Shown here in pieces: positions 8,664 to 14,991 of a DNA stretch of 14,991 nucleotides; positions within the stretch are counted from its first letter, which is position 1, and every line of letters begins with the position of its first letter. Both the position numbers and the translations under genes were made by a program. This DNA is from an uncultured Eubacteriales bacterium (GTDB lineage Bacteria > Bacillota > Clostridia > UMGS1810). Location: assembly GCA_900555295.1 (NCBI GenBank), contig USKN01000020.1:1-14991 (forward strand), given 5' to 3'. Under the pieces are notes generated by a model, which was not told the origin of the DNA, searched no databases, and saw only the letters and a list, made by a program, of their open reading frames with translations.

Positions 8664-9432
8664 TTACCGTATCGGGTATGGGACCTGTAGGCAATTCGTA
8701 TGCGGCATACGGCTCAACCCATTTATCGCTGTCGTCAAACTTATAATAAAATTTAAATGTTTCGTCTGTCGGGTCAACCACGTACTTACAGGTAATATAC
8801 TTATTAACGGTATTGCTCATATCCGACATTGTTAAGTATGCTGTAGGGTTTAAAGTACTGTTTGATGTCCACAAACTGTTACCTATCATAAGTCGGCGGT
8901 ATTTTCGCTGTGTTGTTTCAAACAAATATGAAATATCGCCAAAATACAATATTTTTTTGTTTCCGTCAGCGTCATATCCAATCATATTTACAGATCCGTT
9001 AGAATGTTTTAACACATCGGGAGTATTGTAACGTATACTTATTGTAAACGGACCGTTTTTCTTATATAATTTGTCGGTTAACTCAAAATTTAAGTTTTCA
9101 CCGATTTTTACATCGGCAAATTCACACGGATTAAACTCAAGCACATTTTCATTTACTGTATTATCGTATACTATTTGCGCTTTTGCGCCCGATGTACATT
9201 CGGTACCGTCGGTCTTGTCAAAAGTTTCTTTTGTTGCATTTTGAGTTATGCCAAGAGAACTTAGATTTGTATCTTCACCATACTTCGAAAAATCAATACC
9301 ATATTTACAGTTGGTATTATCATCGGCGGCAAGTGTTGCATCATCCGCATACGCAACATATGCAAAGCTCGACTGAAGCAATGCCGTACAAACAAAAACA
9401 GCAAATATCTTTTTTGCAATTTTGCAATTCAT
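8632..9432 (-). CDS. N-terminal part of frameshifted secreted protein (signal peptide plus sandwich module)
   Basis: This is a 266-codon frame starting at ATG with AAAGGAG and 8-base spacing. Residues 1-29 form a signal peptide (hydrophobic 9-27, then AYA-D). Residues about 42-260 are a W-x-E-P-Y sandwich module with the marks of its paralogues: NLNFELTD, NGPFTISIRY, VVDPTDETFKFYY, KWVEPY and LPTGPIP. Homology ends at QLR (residue 260). The last six residues, KRRFKA, are out-of-frame sequence. The final strands of the module and the following Ig-like domains lie in the next frame (6912-8663). As written, the product is a truncated, probably unstable secreted module. The gene follows the solute-binding lipoprotein by 27 bases with no terminator, so it is the first of the secreted-protein genes in the operon. 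Confidence 0.75.
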   Translation of the reverse strand: MNCKIAKKIFAVFVCTALLQSSFAYVAYADDATLAADDNTNCKYGIDFSKYGEDTNLSSLGITQNATKETFDKTDGTECTSGAKAQIVYDNTVNENVLEFNPCEFADVKIGENLNFELTDKLYKKNGPFTISIRYNTPDVLKHSNGSVNMIGYDADGNKKILYFGDISYLFETTQRKYRRLMIGNSLWTSNSTLNPTAYLTMSDMSNTVNKYITCKYVVDPTDETFKFYYKFDDSDKWVEPYAAYELPTGPIPDTVTQLRKRRFKA

Positions 9433-9459
9433 ATGTTATGCTCCTTTGCTATTTGTTAA

Positions 9460-10941
9460 TTATTTCTTTTTGTTTTCTTTAACCCATTCGTCAACTTGCT
9501 TTTGTATTTCTTTTTTAATATTATCAACACCTGCGGCTTTTAACTTGTTTATGTACTCTTTGTAAAGTTTTTCATATTCAACCGCACCTTGGGTTACATA
9601 TTGATATTCGGTATTTATGGAGCTGCACTGCGCAATCTCTGTTTGGAGAGATGATACATCGGGCGAAAATCCCATAAGAGGCGACTGTAACGCACTTCTG
9701 TTGTTTTCATCGGTTTTCTCCCACGCTGTTGTATCTTGTCCTTCGGTATAATATGCATTAAACTGATTACCAAACATCCATTGGGTTTTCATATTATATC
9801 CGGTATTATCTTTTACTTTAACAACACCGTTTTCATCTTTATCGTAATGTTTACCCTCTATGCCGTATATAAAGAGATTGTAAAGGTCTTTATCGGTATG
9901 CATAAGCGACAAAAATTTAACAGCCTCTTTTGCATGTTTTGAGGTTCTAAGTACTGCCATTGCCGATTTTTGACCGCAGCCCATTTCAACATACGGTTCT
10001 GTAAGCGGTCTTATTAATACCGGCATATTATATGACGCATATATTTCTCTTTGATATCCGGGTTTGTATGTAGAAAACGCAACGGCTATATCAAATTTAC
10101 CCGGAGTACCTTTTGCGGAAAGTATGTCTTTGCGAATATATCCTTTATTGTACCAATCGCGGTTTCTTGCAAGCATATTTTTATATTCATCCGTTTCAAC
10201 ATCGAGCTCTATTTTATAATCTTTTGATGTTTTACTTATAACAATATTGGGAATACCCGAAAAGCTTTCATAGTTGAGCAATTTATTAAATGCGCCCGTT
10301 GCATACAATGTTTTACCCTCATATAATGACGGTTTCTTTTCGTATGCCGTTTTAACCATTTCGGCAACCTTGTCAAACGGTACCACTTCGCCGTTATCTT
10401 CAAGATTAAATCCGCACTGTTCATTAACGGCCTGCGCCATTGTAACGGAGTTTTGGAACGTCATAAGCTGATACGACGGAATACCGTATATTTTGCCGTC
10501 AACCTTAACGGAATCCCAAACATATTCGGGCATATATGTATAAAAATCGGATTTTTTATCAATATACTCATCAAGAGGCAAATATGCGCCTTTATTAACA
10601 GCATTTAAATAATTGTTAGACCAGCTTGATGTAAAACATATATCATAGTCCTCACCCGTTGCAAGTATCATTTTTGCTTTTTCGTCATACGACGCTTCCA
10701 CCATTTCAATTTCAACATTCAAATTTGCTTTTTTCTCAAGCTGTTTGTTAAATTCAGCCCAAACCTCGTCTTGGTCTGCCTGTCTGTCACCGGGGAAAAT
10801 CCATTTTAATGTTACCACACCGTCTTTTTCCGTACTTGCGCTTTGTTTGCCGCAGCTTGTAATTGCAAACACTATTACCAAACACAATGCAAGCGATACA
10901 ACCTGTTTAAACACTCTTTTTGTTTTTTTCATTTTTTTCAT
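9460..10941 (-). CDS. lplA: Carbohydrate ABC transporter substrate-binding lipoprotein, LplA/YtcQ type
   Basis: This 493-residue lipoprotein captures an oligosaccharide at the outer face of the membrane and hands it to the two permeases encoded upstream. The signal peptide ends in the lipobox I-T-S-C (Cys30 with this start). A family 1 type binding fold follows, with typical stretches such as GDRQADQDEVWAEFNK and IPSYQLMTFQNS. The last 150 or so residues fit the DUF3502 domain of LplA-like proteins (GFSPDVSSLQTEI, then KLKAAGVDNI and the QKQVDEWV helix). A longer reading from ATG at 10959 would translate the ribosome site AAAGGAAG (10949-10956), so the ATG at 10941 is preferred. The stop of the preceding permease lies 25 bases upstream. 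The substrate is unknown; relatives take up pectin-, xylan- or host-glycan-derived oligosaccharides. Confidence 0.9.
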   Translation of the reverse strand: MKKMKKTKRVFKQVVSLALCLVIVFAITSCGKQSASTEKDGVVTLKWIFPGDRQADQDEVWAEFNKQLEKKANLNVEIEMVEASYDEKAKMILATGEDYDICFTSSWSNNYLNAVNKGAYLPLDEYIDKKSDFYTYMPEYVWDSVKVDGKIYGIPSYQLMTFQNSVTMAQAVNEQCGFNLEDNGEVVPFDKVAEMVKTAYEKKPSLYEGKTLYATGAFNKLLNYESFSGIPNIVISKTSKDYKIELDVETDEYKNMLARNRDWYNKGYIRKDILSAKGTPGKFDIAVAFSTYKPGYQREIYASYNMPVLIRPLTEPYVEMGCGQKSAMAVLRTSKHAKEAVKFLSLMHTDKDLYNLFIYGIEGKHYDKDENGVVKVKDNTGYNMKTQWMFGNQFNAYYTEGQDTTAWEKTDENNRSALQSPLMGFSPDVSSLQTEIAQCSSINTEYQYVTQGAVEYEKLYKEYINKLKAAGVDNIKKEIQKQVDEWVKENKKK

Positions 10942-10966
10942 TTCACAACTTCCTTTCATAATATAA

Positions 10967-11845
10967 TTAACCTTTTACAGAACCTACCGTCATTCCTTTT
11001 ACAAAATATTTTTGGAAAAACGGGAATATAAACATTATAGGACCCGCCGCAATAACGGCCATTGCCAATTTTACCGTTTCTGTGGGAATATTTCCCGCAT
11101 TTACTCCAACCTCCGCTGCCTGTGCAAGTTTTTCAGATTGTTGCATTAATGCCTGCAGTAAATACTGTACCGTTTGAAGTCCGGGTTTTGTAATGTAAAG
11201 CATACAGTTATACCATTCGCCCCATTTTATCATTAATTCCATAAATGCAATTGTTGCAATGGCGGGTTTTGATATGGGAACTATAATTTGAAAAAGTATT
11301 TTAAATTCGCTCGCTCCGTCTATTTTTGCACTTTCTCGGAGTGATTGAGGTATGCCGGCAAAAAAGCTTCGGAGCATAAACACGTACCAAGGGCTTACCA
11401 ATGCGGGCAATATGTATACCAAAATATTGTTTTTTAAATGAAGATACTGTACATTAAGCAAATACATGGCAACCAAACCGCCGCTGAACAGCATTGTAAA
11501 AAACAAGTAAAACGATAATTGCCTTTTAAATTTAAAATCTCTTACCGACAGCGGATATGCAATCATTATCATAACAAGTAAAGCCAAAAATGTTCCCACA
11601 ACCGTTATAAATATTGTAACCTTATATGCTGACAGCATTTGAGCCGGATTATGAAGCAAATATTTATATGCCGAAAAATCAATTGATTTTGGAATAAGTC
11701 TGTAACCGTAAACAAACAAATCCTGTTCGTTGGATATTGATGACGATACCAAATAAATCATAGGTATTAAACAACACAATCCAAACAAAATAAATACAGT
11801 ATGCGCCAAAACAACAGCGCCGTTATTTTTTTTCAACCTGCTCAC
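10967..11845 (-). CDS. ytcP: Carbohydrate ABC transporter permease, YtcP/LplC type
   Basis: This is the second of two membrane subunits of a CUT1-family importer, with 292 residues and six predicted membrane segments (the first at about 11-34). The cytoplasmic EAA loop that docks the ATPase is clear at 167-195: LRESAKIDGASEF then IVPISKPA. The C-terminus FFQKYFVKGMTVGSVKG is the hallmark ending of the YtcP/LplC group. The start is uncertain. GTG at 11845 is the longest choice, but AGGGGGTGA (11841-11850) would then overlap it, while TTG at 11836 is well spaced from this site and gives MKKNNGAVV. The gene begins 6 bases after the stop of its partner permease, implying coupled translation. Confidence 0.92.
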   Translation of the reverse strand: MSRLKKNNGAVVLAHTVFILFGLCCLIPMIYLVSSSISNEQDLFVYGYRLIPKSIDFSAYKYLLHNPAQMLSAYKVTIFITVVGTFLALLVMIMIAYPLSVRDFKFKRQLSFYLFFTMLFSGGLVAMYLLNVQYLHLKNNILVYILPALVSPWYVFMLRSFFAGIPQSLRESAKIDGASEFKILFQIIVPISKPAIATIAFMELMIKWGEWYNCMLYITKPGLQTVQYLLQALMQQSEKLAQAAEVGVNAGNIPTETVKLAMAVIAAGPIMFIFPFFQKYFVKGMTVGSVKG

Positions 11846-11851
11846 CCCCTA

Positions 11852-12772
11852 TTAAAACATTGCCTGGTCGGGATCTATTTTTTTAACAATTAAGTTTGTT
11901 GTAACCGTTAAAACAAATCCCACAATCGATTGTAATATACTTACTGCCGATGACATACTTATGTTACCGTCCTGCTGAAGCGCTCTGTACACATATGTAT
12001 CCACAACATCTGTTGTCGGGTACAAAAGCGATACGTTGCGGGTAAGCTGATAAAACATTGTAAAGTCACTTCTGAATATATTTCCTATACTTAAAATTGT
12101 CATTGTAATAATTATGGGTGTAATTTCAGGTATTGAAATATACCACGATTTTTGAAAAGAACTTGCGCCGTCCAAATCCGCTGCCTCATACATTTGAGTG
12201 TCTATGCCCATAAGTGCGGCATAATAAATTATCATTCCGTTACCCGTACCTTTCCATATATTGGAAAGAGTAAGAATTGACGGCCAGTATTTAGGCTTGG
12301 TGTACCACTCTATGCCTTCTACACCAAAAAAACCGAGAATGTTATTAAATACACCCTTTTGCGGGTCTAAAAATATGTAAAGCATATACGCGGCTATAAC
12401 CCACGTTATAAATCTTGGCAGCATAGATACGGTTTGATATACTTTAACACATCTGTTTGATGTTATTTGATAAAGCAATATGGCAAACACCACATTACAT
12501 ACCGTACTTGTAAAAATAAAAAGTGCATTTAAACCTAATGAATTTCTTATAATTGTTGACGCGGTATCGGATTTAAAGAAAAACTCAAAGTTTTTTAAAC
12601 CGCACCATTCACTGCCAAAAACTCCCATATCATACCTAAAGTTTTTAAAAGGAATAATAATTCCCACCATAGGCAAATAACACCAAATAAACACAAGTAT
12701 TACCGCCGGTGCACATAGCAAACACAGTTCAATTGTATCTATCTGTCTTGCCCCCAATTTTGGCCGTTTCAT
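11852..12772 (-). CDS. lplB: Carbohydrate ABC transporter permease, LplB type
   Basis: This is the first gene of the operon, a 306-residue inner-membrane subunit that forms the translocation channel with the next gene product. It has six predicted membrane segments (the first about 14-40, FIWCYLPMVGIIIPF). The loop YKNFRYD-type stretch (here PFKNFRYDMG) and GLKNFEFFF are typical of LplB/YteP proteins. The EAA motif lies at 195-220: YEAADLDGASSF then IPEITP. The ATG at 12772 follows AGAGGTGG (12781-12788) by 8 bases. An overlapping ATG at 12779 is out of frame. No ATPase gene follows, which fits this class, where a shared MsmX-type ATPase encoded elsewhere energises several importers. Confidence 0.92.
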   Translation of the reverse strand: MKRPKLGARQIDTIELCLLCAPAVILVFIWCYLPMVGIIIPFKNFRYDMGVFGSEWCGLKNFEFFFKSDTASTIIRNSLGLNALFIFTSTVCNVVFAILLYQITSNRCVKVYQTVSMLPRFITWVIAAYMLYIFLDPQKGVFNNILGFFGVEGIEWYTKPKYWPSILTLSNIWKGTGNGMIIYYAALMGIDTQMYEAADLDGASSFQKSWYISIPEITPIIITMTILSIGNIFRSDFTMFYQLTRNVSLLYPTTDVVDTYVYRALQQDGNISMSSAVSILQSIVGFVLTVTTNLIVKKIDPDQAMF

Positions 12773-12811
12773 CTTTCATACCACCTCTACGTTGTATTAT
12801 TGTATATTAAA

Positions 12812-12839
12812 ATTATATCATAAGCGTTATTTTTTTCAA
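12812..12839 (-). promoter_or_regulatory. Promoter of the transporter/secreted-protein operon
   Basis: On the minus strand TTGAAA (12839-12834) is followed after 16 bases by a perfect TATAAT (12817-12812), preceded by an extended -10 TG at 12820-12819. Transcription should start near 12805 and give a leader of about 33 bases, too short for a riboswitch. No other convincing promoter was seen before the downstream genes. Confidence 0.75.
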
Positions 12840-12858
12840 TGTAACTATCTTATTATAT

Positions 12859-12889
12859 TAATATCGCAATATTATGATTAACTAATATA
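12859..12889. promoter_or_regulatory. Candidate regulator-binding repeats between divergent promoters
   Basis: TAATAT (12859-12864) and ATATTA (12869-12874) form an inverted repeat around CGCA. A further AATATTA/TAATATA pair spans 12868-12889. They sit between the two back-to-back -35 boxes (12839 and 12895), where an AraC-type activator would be expected to bind for both transcripts. The base composition makes chance repeats common, so this is a weak call. Confidence 0.35.
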
Positions 12890-12894
12890 TGCTG

Positions 12895-12923
12895 TTGACA
12901 AAAACATTTTAATATGATAAAGT
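12895..12923 (+). promoter_or_regulatory. Promoter of the two-component regulatory genes
   Basis: A perfect TTGACA (12895-12900) is followed after 17 bases by TAAAGT (12918-12923), with an extended -10 TG at 12915-12916. The -10 is imperfect (4 of 6), which fits a low-level or activated promoter. Transcription would start near 12930, upstream of the ATG at 12968 but downstream of the in-frame ATG at 12914. Confidence 0.65.
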
Positions 12924-12967
12924 ATATTCAGTTGGAACTAACGTTTACGGATTGGAGTTTTATTATA

Positions 12968-14434
12968 ATGTTGGAATTAATTATTGTTGAAGATGAAGAA
13001 ATGCTTCTTAACAACTTATCAAAAATTGTTAATTACAGTGACTACGGTTTTAATCTTACACACCTTTTTTCTAACGGTGAAGAAGCTATAAATTATATAA
13101 AAAACAATAAAATCGACCTTATAATAAGCGATATCAGAATGCCAAAAGCAACAGGGCTTGATATAGCAAAATATGTATACGAAAATAACTTAAACGCAAA
13201 AGTGGTAATATTAAGCGGTTACAGCGAATTTGAATATGCCCAAGCTTCAATAAGATACAATGTTTTTGACTTTATTTCAAAACCGTTCAGAAAAAGCGAA
13301 TACATATCAATGCTTAAAAAGGCATATACCGAAATTGTAAATATGTCAAGCAAAAATTTAAACAGCCCGTACGAAACCGACGCGTTTTTCAGAGGACTGT
13401 GTTACGGTTCGCAAACTGATGAACAAAGTATAAAAAGCGAAATAAAAAGACTTGATTTGGACATAGACATATACAGTAATCTATGTATGTATTTTACTCT
13501 TGACATAACCAACCCCGAAGTGTATTTAAGCAAATCTACACATATAATAGATAATTTAACCAATATTGCAAGCAACATTTTAATACTTACAAATGTTCCT
13601 GTAAAATACTGCTCGGTTATTAATTTTACATCGGCACATATTGAATATTTTTTGGTTTTTGAAAGTTCGGTTGCAAATACAAACATTAAAAAGAATATTA
13701 AAGAACAAATTACATCATATATGAAAAGCTTGGGGCTTAATGTTATTATAAAAAACCAAATTTTGTTTAATAACATTATACAGGTAATATCGCAAAGAGT
13801 TATATCTCTTAAAGAGCTTATGAAAATATATGAACAATCATTTATAGACAGTTTGGGTTCGGAGGATTGGAATAAAATAAAATCTTCGTGTGAAAATGTT
13901 TTTCAAACAATATCCAAATTTGCCCCTGAAGAATATGACGAAAAATTAAATACTTTTATTAATAAAATAAACCCTATACTTAAAATGTATTGGAACAAAG
14001 AAGTAGATATATCAAAAATAAATGAATTAAAAAACAAAGAAAAAATTGAATATGCCAAACAAATTGTTTCCAATTCAATTTCAAGCTGCTACAACAAATC
14101 GTCATTAATCGACAACATTACATCGTACATAAAATCAAACTATGCAAAACAAATTACACTCGATGACGTTGCAAAACATTCGTATATAAGCAAAATTTAT
14201 TTATGCCAATATATAAAAAAGCATACAAAAATGACATTTAACGAATATATAACGCACGTAAGAATAGAAAAGTCCAAAGAACTGTTAATCTCCACCAACT
14301 TAAAAATTTACCAAATATGTGAAATGATAGGCTACAAAACAACGGCGCATTTTATTAAAATATTTAAAGCCAACACGGGTTTAACACCGAGTGATTTTAA
14401 AAAGCAAAACACAAAAAACGGCAAATTAAAATAA
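12968..14434 (+). CDS. yesN: Two-component response regulator, AraC-type DNA binding (YesN-like)
   Basis: This 488-residue cytoplasmic regulator probably controls the divergent operon. The REC domain (1-120) has the acidic pair E8/D9, phospho-acceptor D55 in IISDIRMP, S83 and K105 in ISKPF. A linker of about 255 residues (roughly 120-375) with no domain I can name follows, as in other YesN-type regulators. The AraC-type double helix-turn-helix lies at about 383-480 (ITLDDVAKHSYIS, then IYQICEMIGYK and TGLTPSDFKK). The start chosen is the ATG at 12968, with GGAG at 12954-12957. An in-frame ATG at 12914 lies inside the promoter, upstream of the predicted transcript start, and would add 18 residues before the REC domain. 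The partner kinase gene starts 37 bases downstream. Confidence 0.92.
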   Translation: MLELIIVEDEEMLLNNLSKIVNYSDYGFNLTHLFSNGEEAINYIKNNKIDLIISDIRMPKATGLDIAKYVYENNLNAKVVILSGYSEFEYAQASIRYNVFDFISKPFRKSEYISMLKKAYTEIVNMSSKNLNSPYETDAFFRGLCYGSQTDEQSIKSEIKRLDLDIDIYSNLCMYFTLDITNPEVYLSKSTHIIDNLTNIASNILILTNVPVKYCSVINFTSAHIEYFLVFESSVANTNIKKNIKEQITSYMKSLGLNVIIKNQILFNNIIQVISQRVISLKELMKIYEQSFIDSLGSEDWNKIKSSCENVFQTISKFAPEEYDEKLNTFINKINPILKMYWNKEVDISKINELKNKEKIEYAKQIVSNSISSCYNKSSLIDNITSYIKSNYAKQITLDDVAKHSYISKIYLCQYIKKHTKMTFNEYITHVRIEKSKELLISTNLKIYQICEMIGYKTTAHFIKIFKANTGLTPSDFKKQNTKNGKLK

Positions 14435-14471
14435 TTTTATTGTTTAAAGAAAGATTATAGAGAGTATTATT

Positions 14472-14991
14472 ATGAAAAGCACATTATCGGTACTTAAAAA
14501 ATATAAAATAAAAAGTATTTATGCAAAAAATTTTATTTTGCTGTTTTTTTCTATTGTTATACCCGTTTTTTTAACTGTTTCAATTTTTACAAGTGTATAT
14601 TGCAACTCAATTAATCGGAGCTATGAAAGAGACAACAGCAATCAATTTAACACATTAACATCGATTTCCGACAAAATATTTGAACAGGTTAATGCCAATA
14701 TGGCGCTTATTTATTCAAACAGCTATGTAAACCAATTTTTTTCCATAGGTTTTAATAATTTTATAGAAACGCAAAAATTTAACTTTGAAATTCAATCGCT
14801 TGAAAAAACTTTTTCAATTAACGAAAGTAATTTTAACTCAGTAATTATGTATTCGGCAAAAAACAATATGGTATACAATCAATCGACCGTCAATTTTGAT
14901 TATTTTGCACAAGCAAACCCCGATTATGCCGATACTCTGCAAAACACCACAAGCATTACCGTAAAAAAAACATACATAAATTCTGTTGATT
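14472..14991 (+). CDS. yesM: Sensor histidine kinase, YesM-like, cut by window end
   Basis: The frame is open from ATG at 14472 (AGAGAG at 14459-14464, 7-base spacing) to the end of the window: 173 codons with no stop. A short basic cytoplasmic start (KYKIKSIYAKN) is followed by one membrane segment at about 21-45 (FILLFFSIVIPVFLTVSIF). An extracytoplasmic sensing region then begins (FNTLTSISDKIFEQVNANM, YSNSYVNQFF), with the pattern of the Cache-like domain of YesM-type kinases. The HAMP, His_kinase and HATPase parts would lie beyond the window, so the kinase call rests on this N-terminal pattern and on its place directly after a YesN-like regulator. Confidence 0.8.
   Translation, partial: MKSTLSVLKKYKIKSIYAKNFILLFFSIVIPVFLTVSIFTSVYCNSINRSYERDNSNQFNTLTSISDKIFEQVNANMALIYSNSYVNQFFSIGFNNFIETQKFNFEIQSLEKTFSINESNFNSVIMYSAKNNMVYNQSTVNFDYFAQANPDYADTLQNTTSITVKKTYINSVD

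Noticed and set aside
12914..12967. Upstream in-frame ATG giving an 18-residue extension of the response regulator
   Set aside because: It sits in the -10 region, upstream of the predicted transcript start, lacks a ribosome site, and adds residues before a REC domain that normally starts at the chosen Met.
12773..12967. Riboswitch or leader RNA in the divergent intergenic region
   Set aside because: Both predicted leaders are under about 40 bases, too short for a known riboswitch plus expression platform.
13402..13776. A 124-codon minus-strand frame inside the response regulator gene
   Set aside because: It is antisense to the regulator's linker region, is hydrophobic only because of AT-rich complement codons, and has no start signal.
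1..14991. CRISPR array, insertion sequence, tRNA or rRNA gene, or phage genes
   Set aside because: No regularly spaced repeats, transposase-like frames, cloverleaf-like sequences or phage proteins were seen; the protein-level repeats reflect domain duplication.

Overview
The window is AT-rich, has AGGAGG-type ribosome binding sites and carries a Gram-positive-style lipoprotein and two-component system. Together with the protein families present, this points to an anaerobic, low-GC Firmicute of the Clostridia, probably a gut or other plant-fibre degrader. A finer placement (for example near pectin- or hemicellulose-degrading Clostridia) would be a guess.

The layout is a divergent carbohydrate-uptake locus. 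On the minus strand, from about 12.8 kb down to position 1, lies one probable operon of six genes: an LplB-type permease (11852-12772), a YtcP/LplC-type permease (10967-11845), a DUF3502-type solute-binding lipoprotein (9460-10941), then three large secreted proteins. The first secreted gene is split by a frameshift (9432 down to 6912). The second is a 1348-residue right-handed beta-helix protein, the only one with a recognisable enzyme-like fold (2831-6877). The third is an 890-residue protein made of two tandem sandwich-plus-Ig units (81-2753). Gaps between genes are short (6 to about 77 bases), no convincing internal terminator is seen, and a strong GC hairpin closes the operon at 14-50. 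No ATPase gene is present, as is usual for this transporter class.

On the plus strand, starting at 12968, lies a YesN-like response regulator (REC plus AraC-type HTH), followed 37 bases later by the start of a YesM-like sensor histidine kinase that runs off the window end. The two transcription units start from back-to-back extended -10 promoters whose -35 boxes are only about 55 bases apart. AT-rich inverted repeats in that gap are candidate regulator sites.

Reading as a whole: the sensor kinase and regulator probably detect a glycan fragment and switch on the operon; the beta-helix protein probably cuts a polysaccharide; the other two secreted proteins have no visible catalytic domain and look like binding or scaffolding partners; the lipoprotein and permeases import the oligosaccharide. 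The most novel element is a sandwich module of about 230-270 residues with a W-x-E-P-Y signature. It occurs four times in clear form, and at least twice in diverged form, across the three secreted proteins. I do not recognise it as a named family, and it is a candidate new carbohydrate-binding module. The substrate cannot be read from the sequence.
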